Below are positions 1 to 7,672 of a stretch of 64,000 bases of DNA, piece by piece (within the stretch, counting starts at the first letter, position 1; every line of letters begins with the position of its first letter). The DNA lies in NCBI RefSeq assembly GCF_002008365.1, contig NZ_MRDL01000054.1:1-64000 (forward strand), written 5' to 3'. The position numbers and the translations under genes are program-made. Below the pieces are notes generated by a model. That model ran no database searches. It was not told the origin of the DNA and worked only from the letters and a program-made list of their open reading frames with translations. Source of the DNA: Rhizobium leguminosarum bv. viciae USDA 2370. Lineage in GTDB: Bacteria > Pseudomonadota > Alphaproteobacteria > Rhizobiales > Rhizobiaceae.

Positions 1-297
1 GCAAAACCCCCGAAGGTGGATGTCCAACTTTCGGGGGTCAGTTCACTCCGGCGGGCTTTTTTGCGTCTAGTCTACGGTACACGCAGCAACAACCCTCAAT
101 GCAGGCGCGGGCGACGCCTCTCGCTGAGCGCCGGCCAAATTTCCAGCGGACGATGATCTAAAGAAAAGCCCGCCTCGTGCGGGCTTTGTGCGTTTGGTAA
201 CGGGGCGAGGTTAACGCCTCCTCAGGGCGTCGGCACGGTCCATCATCATACAAACGAGCCTCCGCTGCAGTACATAGCTAATCCCAGGTTAGCCTTA
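1..297. other. left flank of the bgs insertion with degenerate flank copies
   Basis: No gene is supported here. Bases 6-38 can form a GC-rich hairpin (CCCCCGAA pairing with TTCGGGGG). Bases 87-160 resemble 3785-3860, the 3' end of the GNAT-TPR gene, at clearly above-chance identity. Bases 167-197 are nearly identical to the hairpin region at 3734-3765 that follows the tRNA fragment. The stretch is therefore a degenerate second copy of the DNA to the right of the bgs genes. This is seen directly; how it arose is inference. Confidence 0.6.
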
Positions 298-423
298 TTG
301 CGACTTTTTACCGAACGTATCGAGTGCAGCCAGCTCGTCCCCTTGTCTATGGCCATGGTGCGCCTACATCTCTACAAGATATGGTTGCAGTTACGCAGGT
401 CTCACACGAGTGCCTTGCGGTTG

Positions 424-1674
424 ATGATTTTGGAATTGCCAATGATCTGGAACCACCGCATTACCCGCATTCTGATCGGCATATCACTGTTCGCGCTTGC
501 CATCGTACTTTTGCTGCCCGGCCTGACTGGCTTTACAAGTCTCGACGGTACAGTCAATGCGCGATTTGCGATCGTGAACGCTCCTATCGACGGCGAAGTC
601 GCAGAAACGCCCCCAAAAGTTGGTGCGCGCGTGTCGGCAGGAGCGCCGCTCGCCGTGATACACAATGCCCGCGTGAACCGCGCAATACTGACTTCGCTGC
701 AGGCCGACCACATGACTGCTGTCGAACATGTTGCGGCGCTAAAGCGGGAACGCGATGAGCTTGTACGGCTTCGTGATCAATTGGGCGCACGCATGGAAGT
801 CTTTACGCGCACAACCGTTGCCGACTTGGAGCGACAAGTTGAAATTCTAAACAAACGGGTCAAGGTTTCCAAGGCGCAGGACAATGTCGCGCAAGTCGAC
901 TTTGACCGGCGGCTCGCGCTTGAGGCGAAGGGTATCCTGTCCACCAAGATGGTCGAGTCCGCCCGAGCCGCCTGGGAAGCGGCGGGGGGCGAACTCGAAA
1001 TCAGTGGCTTGACCGTAGCCCAGCTCGAACAAAAGCTGGAAGCCGTTCGCAAGGGTGTTTTCGTTTTCGGTGACGGCCAGAACGACGTGCCCTATTCTCG
1101 CCAGCGACAGGATGAGGTCATCGTTCGGATCAACGATCTCAATACGCGCATCGCCGAAAACGAAACACGGGGCGCGCAGGTACAGATGCAGCTGATTGAG
1201 GAGGAAAACCGCGTCCGCAGTCTCACTTCGGCATCAGATCCATCACCTTTCGACGGAGTCGTGTGGAGTAGCAACATCGTCAACGGCTCGAACGTCATCC
1301 TCAATACCGAGCTGATGCGCATCCTCGATTGCAGCGATCTTTTCGTCGATATCCTTGTTCCGGAGGTCGATTACCAAGAGATTTATCCAGGCCTTGCTGC
1401 GGAGGTGCGCTTATTAGGCGGAGGCGAGGCCTTCAAAGGCGTTGTCCTATCGGTAAGAGGCAGTTCCGCGGTCGCCGAGAAGGACACGCTGGCAGCCAAT
1501 CAGCCCGAAACAACCAAACGCAACGATCGAATACGCGTCGGTCTGGCTCCCTCCGCTCTCAATACGGATTATGCGAACTTTTGTCAGGTGGGGCGTTCTG
1601 TTCAGGTGCGCCTTCCCAAACCTAACATCCACATATGGAACTGGGTAGAGAGCCTGTGGTTCAGTATCTCATAG
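424..1674 (+). CDS. bgsB: BgsB-like membrane fusion (HlyD-family) protein
   Basis: Inner-membrane periplasmic adaptor expected to pair with the downstream glycosyltransferase in beta-glucan synthesis and export. A short N-terminus is followed by one membrane helix (around ITRILIGISLFALAIVLLLP). Then comes a lipoyl-like half (VNAPIDGEVAE), a long charged coiled coil and the returning half (PFDGVVWSSNIVNGSNV). The last 40 bases overlap the next gene, which implies translational coupling. The frame is open back to a TTG at 298; ATGs at 349, 424 and 442 are alternatives, and none has a strong ribosome-binding site. I chose 424 because the helix then lies close to the N-terminus. The bgsBA assignment rests on the partner gene and recalled S. 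meliloti organisation. Confidence 0.78.
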   Translation: MILELPMIWNHRITRILIGISLFALAIVLLLPGLTGFTSLDGTVNARFAIVNAPIDGEVAETPPKVGARVSAGAPLAVIHNARVNRAILTSLQADHMTAVEHVAALKRERDELVRLRDQLGARMEVFTRTTVADLERQVEILNKRVKVSKAQDNVAQVDFDRRLALEAKGILSTKMVESARAAWEAAGGELEISGLTVAQLEQKLEAVRKGVFVFGDGQNDVPYSRQRQDEVIVRINDLNTRIAENETRGAQVQMQLIEEENRVRSLTSASDPSPFDGVVWSSNIVNGSNVILNTELMRILDCSDLFVDILVPEVDYQEIYPGLAAEVRLLGGGEAFKGVVLSVRGSSAVAEKDTLAANQPETTKRNDRIRVGLAPSALNTDYANFCQVGRSVQVRLPKPNIHIWNWVESLWFSIS

Positions 1675-3650
1675 CACTGGCTCCGACATTTTCGGTTTTG
1701 GCGTTCTTTTTGCTTGGGCCTTTCAACTGGTCGCGTAACTATAGCTCGACGCGCGCAATCACATGCGTGGTCGTTGGCGCCATTGCGTTGCGCTATATAC
1801 TCTGGCGGTTATTCGAGACTGTACTTCCCTATCCCAACAATGGCCTCAACTTCTACTGGGTCTGGTTTCTGTTCATCATAGAAATCCTCGCATTCTTCGA
1901 AGTCGTGCTCTTCCTGGTTTTGATGAGTCGATACGTGGACCGGAGCGCAGAAGCCGACAGGCTCGCGCCAGACTTCTTTAGAGGTGACGAGGATGAATTG
2001 CCCACGGTGGATGTGTTCATTCCTACCTATAACGAGCCGCTCGACGTCCTGGAACGGACGATCATAGGGGCGCTTGCGCTCGATTATCCGCAAGACAAGC
2101 TGAAAGTCTACGTGCTCGACGATCAGCGTCGTAATTGGCTCAAGGCCTACTGCGAGGAGAAGGGAGCAATCCACGTCACACGGCCCGACAACAGCCATGC
2201 CAAAGCCGGCAACATGAACAATGGTCTGAAGGTCAGCTCCGGCGACTTCATCGCGATATTCGATGCTGACTTCGTGCCCTATCGTCACTTCCTGCGCCGG
2301 ACGCTTCCCTTCTTTTCCGATGCGACCATCGGCATCGTTCAAACGCCACAGCATTTCTTCAATACCGATCCGGTGCAAACAAATCTCGGTCTCGAAAACA
2401 TCTGGCCGGACGAGCAGCGTTTGTTCTTTGATGAAATTGCACCGAGCCGAGATATCTGGGACGTCAGTTTCTGCTGTGGGTCTTGCTCAATCGCGCGACG
2501 CAAGGCGATCGATGAGATTGGGGGGTTTCCAACGGAATCCATCACAGAGGATCTGTTGACCACCCTTTCCATGCTCAACAAGGGCTACAAGACCCGTTAC
2601 CTGAATGAGCGCCTGTCGATGGGATTGGCCGCTGAGAATCTGACTGGCTATTTTGTACAGCGCGAGCGCTGGTGTCAGGGAGGAATTCAAACACTCTATC
2701 TTCACAACGGCCCACTGCGCGGACCTGGTCTGTCGCTTTTTCAACGCATCATGTTCCTTCCGCTGTCGTGGTTGGTGCAGTATCTGGTGCGCTTTACGAT
2801 ATTGATCATCCCGATCATATATCTCTGGTTCGGCTTGCTGCCGCTCTACTTCACCAACGCTGCAGACTATATCTCCCATCAGGTGCCGTTGCTGACGGCC
2901 TATTTCCTTTTGATGCTCTGGATAACACCGACCCGATATTTGCCTGTCGTATCGAGTGCCGTCGGGGCTTTTTCGACGTTTCGGATGTTGCCAACCGTTA
3001 TTTCCAGTGTGGTGCGTCCCTTCGGCAAGCCATTCAGGGTGACCCCGAAGGGCAGCGGCAACGAGGCGATCGGATTTGACGGATACAGCCTTGCCTGGAT
3101 AGCGGCGTTGATCGTGGCGACGGCCATCGGTCTTGTCATCAATATTGTCCCTGAGACCTCCCATATCGAGGCGCAGTTCTCGCCGATTGCGGTTTGCTGG
3201 TCGGGCATCAACATTCTCGTTCTCGCTATTGCGTCCTTGATCTGCTTCGAAAAACCGCGACGGCTCTTCGATGCGTTCAAACTTGACGAAGCGGTTCACG
3301 TCGACGGGGTTTCCGGCCGCATAGTCAGTCTGGCGCTCGACAAGGCAGTCGTTGCTGTGCCACCGGAGACGCGCTTTGCATCCGCCGATGTCACGCTGTC
3401 GCTCGAGGGGTTCTCGCCCTTCAAGACCGAACTAAGGACGGTCACCCAAAGACGAAGGAGCATTGCCCGCTCAGGCGACAAGGAGGCCTTCTACCTGCAC
3501 CTTTTTTTCAATCTTAGCGGTTCGCCCCGCGATAAAATGATCGTGAAACTTTATACCGGGCGTTACTCCCAGGACGTTCGTGACATTGACAAAGTCGCTG
3601 TCTCGATCAACCTTCTGCTTCGGACATTCGGTCGGACCCGGACGCTTTGA
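1635..3650 (+). CDS. bgsA: BgsA-like mixed-linkage beta-glucan synthase (GT2, cellulose-synthase fold)
   Basis: Processive membrane glycosyltransferase expected to polymerise UDP-glucose. Three N-terminal helices (about 11-31, 42-61, 74-98) precede a GT-A domain. The domain has TYNEP near 131, DD at 162-163, DAD at 210-212, TED at 304-306 and the QRERW signature at 342-346. More membrane helices and a cytosolic tail of about 120 residues follow. The tail occupies the PilZ position of BcsA but lacks a clear RxxxR...DxSxxG motif. That is what is recalled for S. meliloti BgsA, which responds to c-di-GMP without a canonical PilZ domain. The start overlaps bgsB by 40 bp. A curdlan or other beta-glucan synthase is the main alternative. 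Confidence 0.85.
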   Translation: MELGREPVVQYLIALAPTFSVLAFFLLGPFNWSRNYSSTRAITCVVVGAIALRYILWRLFETVLPYPNNGLNFYWVWFLFIIEILAFFEVVLFLVLMSRYVDRSAEADRLAPDFFRGDEDELPTVDVFIPTYNEPLDVLERTIIGALALDYPQDKLKVYVLDDQRRNWLKAYCEEKGAIHVTRPDNSHAKAGNMNNGLKVSSGDFIAIFDADFVPYRHFLRRTLPFFSDATIGIVQTPQHFFNTDPVQTNLGLENIWPDEQRLFFDEIAPSRDIWDVSFCCGSCSIARRKAIDEIGGFPTESITEDLLTTLSMLNKGYKTRYLNERLSMGLAAENLTGYFVQRERWCQGGIQTLYLHNGPLRGPGLSLFQRIMFLPLSWLVQYLVRFTILIIPIIYLWFGLLPLYFTNAADYISHQVPLLTAYFLLMLWITPTRYLPVVSSAVGAFSTFRMLPTVISSVVRPFGKPFRVTPKGSGNEAIGFDGYSLAWIAALIVATAIGLVINIVPETSHIEAQFSPIAVCWSGINILVLAIASLICFEKPRRLFDAFKLDEAVHVDGVSGRIVSLALDKAVVAVPPETRFASADVTLSLEGFSPFKTELRTVTQRRRSIARSGDKEAFYLHLFFNLSGSPRDKMIVKLYTGRYSQDVRDIDKVAVSINLLLRTFGRTRTL

Positions 3651-3696
3651 GCGAGGCGTTTACCGGCCCGGCAGCCGGCCAATCGCCAGGCCGGCC

Positions 3697-3724
3697 GCAG
3701 GTTCAAATCCTGCCCCCGCAACCA
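3697..3724 (+). pseudogene. 3' fragment of an initiator tRNA (tRNA-fMet) gene
   Basis: The 28 bases comprise the complete T-arm (GCAGG-TTCAAAT-CCTGC), the 3' acceptor strand CCCCGCA and an encoded ACCA, matching the end of an alphaproteobacterial initiator tRNA. No D-arm, anticodon arm or 5' acceptor strand (CGCGGGG) is found upstream; bgsA ends only 46 bases before it. It is therefore a fragment of the kind left where an element integrates at a tRNA 3' end. The intact gene may lie just left of the window. Confidence 0.7.
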
Positions 3725-3733
3725 GATACACAA

Positions 3734-3765
3734 AGTCCGCCTCGTGCGGGCTTTCGTGTGTTTGG
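3734..3765. terminator. hairpin after the tRNA-fMet fragment
   Basis: A CCGC/GCGG-cored hairpin followed by CTTT lies 10 bases after the encoded ACCA, where a tRNA terminator is expected. A nearly identical sequence is present at 167-197. Confidence 0.45.
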
Positions 3766-3795
3766 ACACTGGGCATCGCGCGTCCACAACAATCG

Positions 3796-5448
3796 TCAAT
3801 GCAGCCGCAGGCGGCGCCGCTCGCTCAGATGACGGCCGCGGCTCCAGCGGGCGAGGGTCTCCGGCACGACGTCCGTCTTGCGAGCGGCGGCCTCGGCACT
3901 CATGCGGATCCGTTCAAGGGCAACACGCGCCTTGGCGGCATAGTCGAGGGCGGCCGGATCGTCCGAATGCACCTCCTGGATCGCGGCGAAGACTGTCTCC
4001 GCCTCGGCCAGCCGTTTGCTGGCCGCAAGGGCGATACCGCGCTTGTAATGCGCCTGGATGAGATGCGGCCCGATCTCGCCAACCCGGCGGAAAGTCTCTG
4101 CGGCCTGCTCATATTGATGTAGCGCAAGCTGCGTGTCACCAAGCCGCATGTGGATCGGCGTCGGATCGGGCGCCTGCTCGACGAGGGCCTTGTAGGCAGC
4201 CAGTGCCTCCGTCAGCTTGCCCCGGTCGAACAGCAGATTGGCGAGCCCGAATTCCGCGCCGGTATGGCCTGGAGCCGATTGCAGGACCTGGTTGAAGGCG
4301 ATCTCCGCCTTGCTCCGGGCCCCATTGCGGTACATGTCGAGCGCCTGGTCATAGACGAAACGAATGCTGCGCGGGTTGAGCACGCCATGCAGATTCTGGC
4401 CATTGCGGGTGCGGAACAGGGTGCAGCTGATCCGCCTTTCCTCCACCCCGAACATGTACTTATAGGGTTCGTTTCCGCGCAGGAAGTCATAGGTCTTGAA
4501 GCCGTGCTCAATAGCTCGCCGGATGCAGTATCCATGCAGGATGAGGCCGGGAGACGGCGTCTTCCAATTCTCGTCGCGGCCGGTGATATAGAAGAGGATG
4601 GCCTTCCTCTGCCAGTCGACGATATTCGCCAACGCCCCGAGCGGCTGGTCGCCATGCCAAAAGACCGGCACCTCGAGATTGCCGCAGTGGAAGCTGTCCA
4701 TCAGCATCTCGCGCGTGGTGATGATCAGCCGCTCGGTCCGCTCTGCGCCTTTGCGGGCACTCCATTTGATCCGCCAGAGATTGAAGAGGATGTCCATGTC
4801 CCGATCGATGGTCTCGGGTGTTGCCATCGTGATCCGGTAAATATCGTCGCCTTCGACCTTGCGCAGGAACCGCCGGAGCTTTTGGCGTGTCTGACTGCTC
4901 ATCCGCTGCTCGAGATAGTCGTCGAAGCTGGCCGGCAGGGGGACGATGGGACAGATCGTATTGTCGATATTCTCGCTGTTCTTGGGCGAGCTGTCGCGAA
5001 ACATCACCTCCGGTCCCTGCAGCGCCTCGATCATCTTCTCGCGCCGGCCGGCAGGGCCGCTGAAATATTCGAGCTTCAGGTCGGTCCAGTTCTGATGTTT
5101 GAGAAACGAAGCAAAGCCGGCAATGGCATGATGCTCGTAATCCGGTCTGACGATGAGACCGGTATAATCGGCCGCAAAATTCCCGGCCATGATGATTTCG
5201 TCGTAGAAGAGCCCGGTCTTCTCGTTCAGATGCGTGATGAGGCGCAGCGGAAAGAAGGCGACATAAGGTGCTTCGGGGTCGCGTTCGCGCAGAGCAAGGA
5301 TGAACCAGCGGCGTCGGCGGGACAGATAATTCTTCAGCCAGATCCAGGAGAGGAAATGCTGCGCGTCGGGATCTTCCATGAAGACCTGATCCCAGTTGTC
5401 GCGTACCGCCTCGAGCCCGGCAATGGTGTCGATGATATCTATGCGCAT
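3796..5448 (-). CDS. GNAT (BioF2/CelD-like) acetyltransferase fused to TPR repeats
   Basis: About 550 residues. The N-terminal half matches the Acetyltransf_6/FemAB-like fold: the segment SSQTRQKLRRFLRKVEG, then a C-terminal acyl-CoA-binding part ending in YDFLRGNEPYKYMFG. From about residue 365 there are at least four TPR-like units (for example FGLANLLFDRGKLTEALAAY and KRGIALAASKRLAEAETVF). The start at 5448 is preferred over 5475 because a G-rich Shine-Dalgarno tract precedes it. Such acetyltransferases often sit beside polysaccharide loci, so acylation of a surface glycan is plausible. The substrate cannot be read from the sequence. It converges on bgsA. Confidence 0.8.
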   Translation of the reverse strand: MRIDIIDTIAGLEAVRDNWDQVFMEDPDAQHFLSWIWLKNYLSRRRRWFILALRERDPEAPYVAFFPLRLITHLNEKTGLFYDEIIMAGNFAADYTGLIVRPDYEHHAIAGFASFLKHQNWTDLKLEYFSGPAGRREKMIEALQGPEVMFRDSSPKNSENIDNTICPIVPLPASFDDYLEQRMSSQTRQKLRRFLRKVEGDDIYRITMATPETIDRDMDILFNLWRIKWSARKGAERTERLIITTREMLMDSFHCGNLEVPVFWHGDQPLGALANIVDWQRKAILFYITGRDENWKTPSPGLILHGYCIRRAIEHGFKTYDFLRGNEPYKYMFGVEERRISCTLFRTRNGQNLHGVLNPRSIRFVYDQALDMYRNGARSKAEIAFNQVLQSAPGHTGAEFGLANLLFDRGKLTEALAAYKALVEQAPDPTPIHMRLGDTQLALHQYEQAAETFRRVGEIGPHLIQAHYKRGIALAASKRLAEAETVFAAIQEVHSDDPAALDYAAKARVALERIRMSAEAAARKTDVVPETLARWSRGRHLSERRRLRLH

Positions 5449-5659
5449 GCCGCCCCCCACTACCCCATACGTCACTCGGGAGGTTTCATTCTAATGGCAA
5501 ACACCGATCTTCAAATAAACCGTCCGGATGATTTGCAGGACCTAAATGTGATTAGTCCGGAGCCGGCGTATAACCCAAAATCGCGACCGTTTTTGGTGAA
5601 AATCATGCATAGATTCAGAGTGATAGAGCGTACCGCCTCTTGGAGGACGGCGCGCTTCA

Positions 5660-5703
5660 ATGTACATCGCCCGAAAGTGTGCAGCGGTTTTGAGAACATG
5701 CAT
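5660..5703. repeat. degenerate copy of a Rhizobium intergenic palindromic element
   Basis: Contains the core AAGTGTGCAGCGGTTTTG bounded by ATGTACATCG and AACATGCAT. This is a worn version of the 49-bp palindromes at 58939 and 59783. The rest of 5449-5717 holds no supported gene. Confidence 0.5.
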
Positions 5704-5717
5704 ACATAAGGATTAGA

Positions 5718-6209
5718 TCAGAGCTCACCGGCGATCTGCGGGCTCGCATGGATGAAGGCCCAGAGCGTCCGGCTGATGGCGACGATTTCGGCGATCGACT
5801 TTTCCAGAAGGTCGATCTCGCGTGCGTCCATCTGCTCGATCTTGCCGTAACGGATCTCCTTGTCGTCCTCGACGAGCCGCATCAGCTGCGTGCTCGAGAT
5901 CTCTCCCTTATCGTCGAAGGAATAGATGCAGTGATTGTATTTGTTGCGTGTCTTGGATTCTTTCTTCAGCCGCGACATGGCCGAAAGGATCGCCTTGCGG
6001 TCGGAAGGAGATGTCGAAGCGAGTTTGGAAAGCCGTTCGATGAGGTCGATCCGGGCGCGCGTCGTGTTGAGCGTCAGGAACACGACGATTGCTGCTTCCT
6101 TTTCGACCCGGAGAAGATGGGCGATGATGTAGATCAGCAGGCTTTCGGTGTTCGTCCAGACATAGTTCAGCCGGCCGACCCGCAGCAGGACATCGGACAT
6201 CGCCGCCAT
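5718..6209 (-). CDS. hypothetical protein, 163 aa
   Basis: Not recognised. The protein is predicted largely alpha-helical, with a hydrophobic stretch near residues 20-35 (ESLLIYIIAHLLRVEKEA) and a charged helical middle (SRLKKESKTRNKYNHCIY). There is no signal peptide or known catalytic motif. AAAGGG lies a few bases upstream of the chosen ATG, which supports this start; Met4 is an alternative. It is co-oriented with the type I secretion operon 105 bases upstream and with the GNAT-TPR gene downstream, so it may belong to the same surface module. Codon use resembles its neighbours. Confidence 0.7.
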   Translation of the reverse strand: MAAMSDVLLRVGRLNYVWTNTESLLIYIIAHLLRVEKEAAIVVFLTLNTTRARIDLIERLSKLASTSPSDRKAILSAMSRLKKESKTRNKYNHCIYSFDDKGEISSTQLMRLVEDDKEIRYGKIEQMDAREIDLLEKSIAEIVAISRTLWAFIHASPQIAGEL

Positions 6210-6313
6210 GCTTGACCCTTTCTCCCCGGAGGGGATCCATCCATGAAGGATGGCATATGGACATTACATCAGAACAACGGGCAAGTCCGTCGCATCTACC
6301 GGATCGCGGGCGA

Positions 6314-7672
6314 TCAGCGTTCCTTGAAAGCCCGCGACATGCTGTCGGTAATTGGTTTGCTCAAATATTCGAAGAAGGTGCGTTCCGACGTCTGGATCAG
6401 CACTTCGGCCGGCATGCCGGGAACGGGATGGAAATTGTGCACCCGTGCAATCTCGGAATCGGGTATTCCGACGCGGACGATATAGACGTCCTTGACTGAA
6501 GCTCCCGAATTTTCCTCGATCGAATCAGCTGAGACATAGAAGACCTTGCCCTGCAGAACAGGGGTCGTGCGCCGATTGAGCGCCGTGAGGCGGATCGAGG
6601 CCGTTTCGCCCTCATGCAGCTGATCGATTGAGGTGCGCAGCACCTGCGCTTCCAGGATCAGCGGCACATGCGCCGGCAGGATCTCCATGATCGGCTTGCC
6701 CGTCGTGATGACGCCGCCGGCTGTGTGAAAATAGGAGCGCACGACCGTGCCCGACACCGGCGAACGGATGGTGGTGCGTTCGAGCACGCCGGCGGCCTCG
6801 CGCATCTGTTCGCGCACGCTGTCCAGATCGGTTTCGGCGGTCTCGAGCGCGTCGAGCGCCGCCTGCTTGTTGGAGTTGACGGCGATGACGGCTTCTTGTC
6901 GGAATTTGGCGATCTCCGCCTCGCTCTCGTTGAGCTCGCCGTTCAGTCGAGCAATGTCGCCCATCGCATCGGCGATCGCCCGTTCGATGGCCAGAAGATC
7001 CGTCTTGCGCATATAGCCGACCTTGACCAGTCGGGCCTTGGAATCGCGTTCCTCGGTCAGCAGCGACAATTGCCTTTCAAAGGATTCTCGTTGGCCCTTA
7101 TAGCCGGCGAAACGGTATTCCAGCGACTTGATGTTCTTCTCGATCAGATTGAGCTGCTCCTCGAGCTTGATCTGCTTGCTGTGGAAGACGACGTTCTGGC
7201 TCTGGATGATCGCGTTGATGTCGGGATCGCTTGCCTCTTTCATTACGATATCGGGAAGTTGGAATTCGCGCAGGCCCTGCGCTTCGGCGCGGAGCCTTGC
7301 GACGACAGCTTCCAGGCGCAGCCGGCGAAGCTGCAGCATCCGCTCGTTCGAGCGGGACGCTGTAGGGTCGAGGGTCAGCAGGATATCGCCTTCCTTGACC
7401 GTATCGCCCTCGCTGACGCGCATCTCCCTGATGATGCCGCCTTCCAGATGCTGGACGATCTTGTTGTTGCCGGTCGCGACGAAGCTTCCTTGCGCGATAA
7501 CAGCGGAAGCAAGCGGTGCCGTCGCCGCCCAGAAGCCGAAGCCTCCAAACGAGGTGAAGAGAACCGTCAGGCCGACGATGCTGTGCATCCGGATCGAGCG
7601 CGGCACGTCGCTATACCATTCGAGCTGCACCGGACCGGTCGTCTCCTGCTTTTTCCGTCCCATGTCGTTCAT
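6314..7672 (-). CDS. type I secretion periplasmic adaptor (HlyD/PrsE family)
   Basis: Membrane fusion protein linking the ABC exporter to an outer-membrane TolC-type channel. At 452 aa it has the usual length for PrsE/PrtE. A short cytosolic N-terminus leads into one membrane helix (about 29-50). Next are the first lipoyl half (KIVQHLEGGIIREMRVSEGD), a long coiled coil (about 95-285), the second half (TIRSPVSGTVVRSYFHTAGG) and a beta-barrel end. The start overlaps the ABC gene stop by 4 bases, so the two are translationally coupled. No outer-membrane channel gene is present in the window. Confidence 0.9.
   Translation of the reverse strand: MNDMGRKKQETTGPVQLEWYSDVPRSIRMHSIVGLTVLFTSFGGFGFWAATAPLASAVIAQGSFVATGNNKIVQHLEGGIIREMRVSEGDTVKEGDILLTLDPTASRSNERMLQLRRLRLEAVVARLRAEAQGLREFQLPDIVMKEASDPDINAIIQSQNVVFHSKQIKLEEQLNLIEKNIKSLEYRFAGYKGQRESFERQLSLLTEERDSKARLVKVGYMRKTDLLAIERAIADAMGDIARLNGELNESEAEIAKFRQEAVIAVNSNKQAALDALETAETDLDSVREQMREAAGVLERTTIRSPVSGTVVRSYFHTAGGVITTGKPIMEILPAHVPLILEAQVLRTSIDQLHEGETASIRLTALNRRTTPVLQGKVFYVSADSIEENSGASVKDVYIVRVGIPDSEIARVHNFHPVPGMPAEVLIQTSERTFFEYLSKPITDSMSRAFKER

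Noticed and set aside
3563-3799. Minus-strand open frame containing RGQDLNLRP
   Set aside because: That peptide is the translation of the reverse strand of a tRNA 3' end, here the tRNA-fMet fragment, and not a protein.
5511-5699. 62-codon minus-strand open frame
   Set aside because: Overlaps a degenerate palindromic element and has no ribosome-binding site or family features.
4150-5709. 519-codon plus-strand open frame
   Set aside because: Antisense shadow of the GNAT-TPR gene. The minus-strand product has clear family motifs and this one has none.
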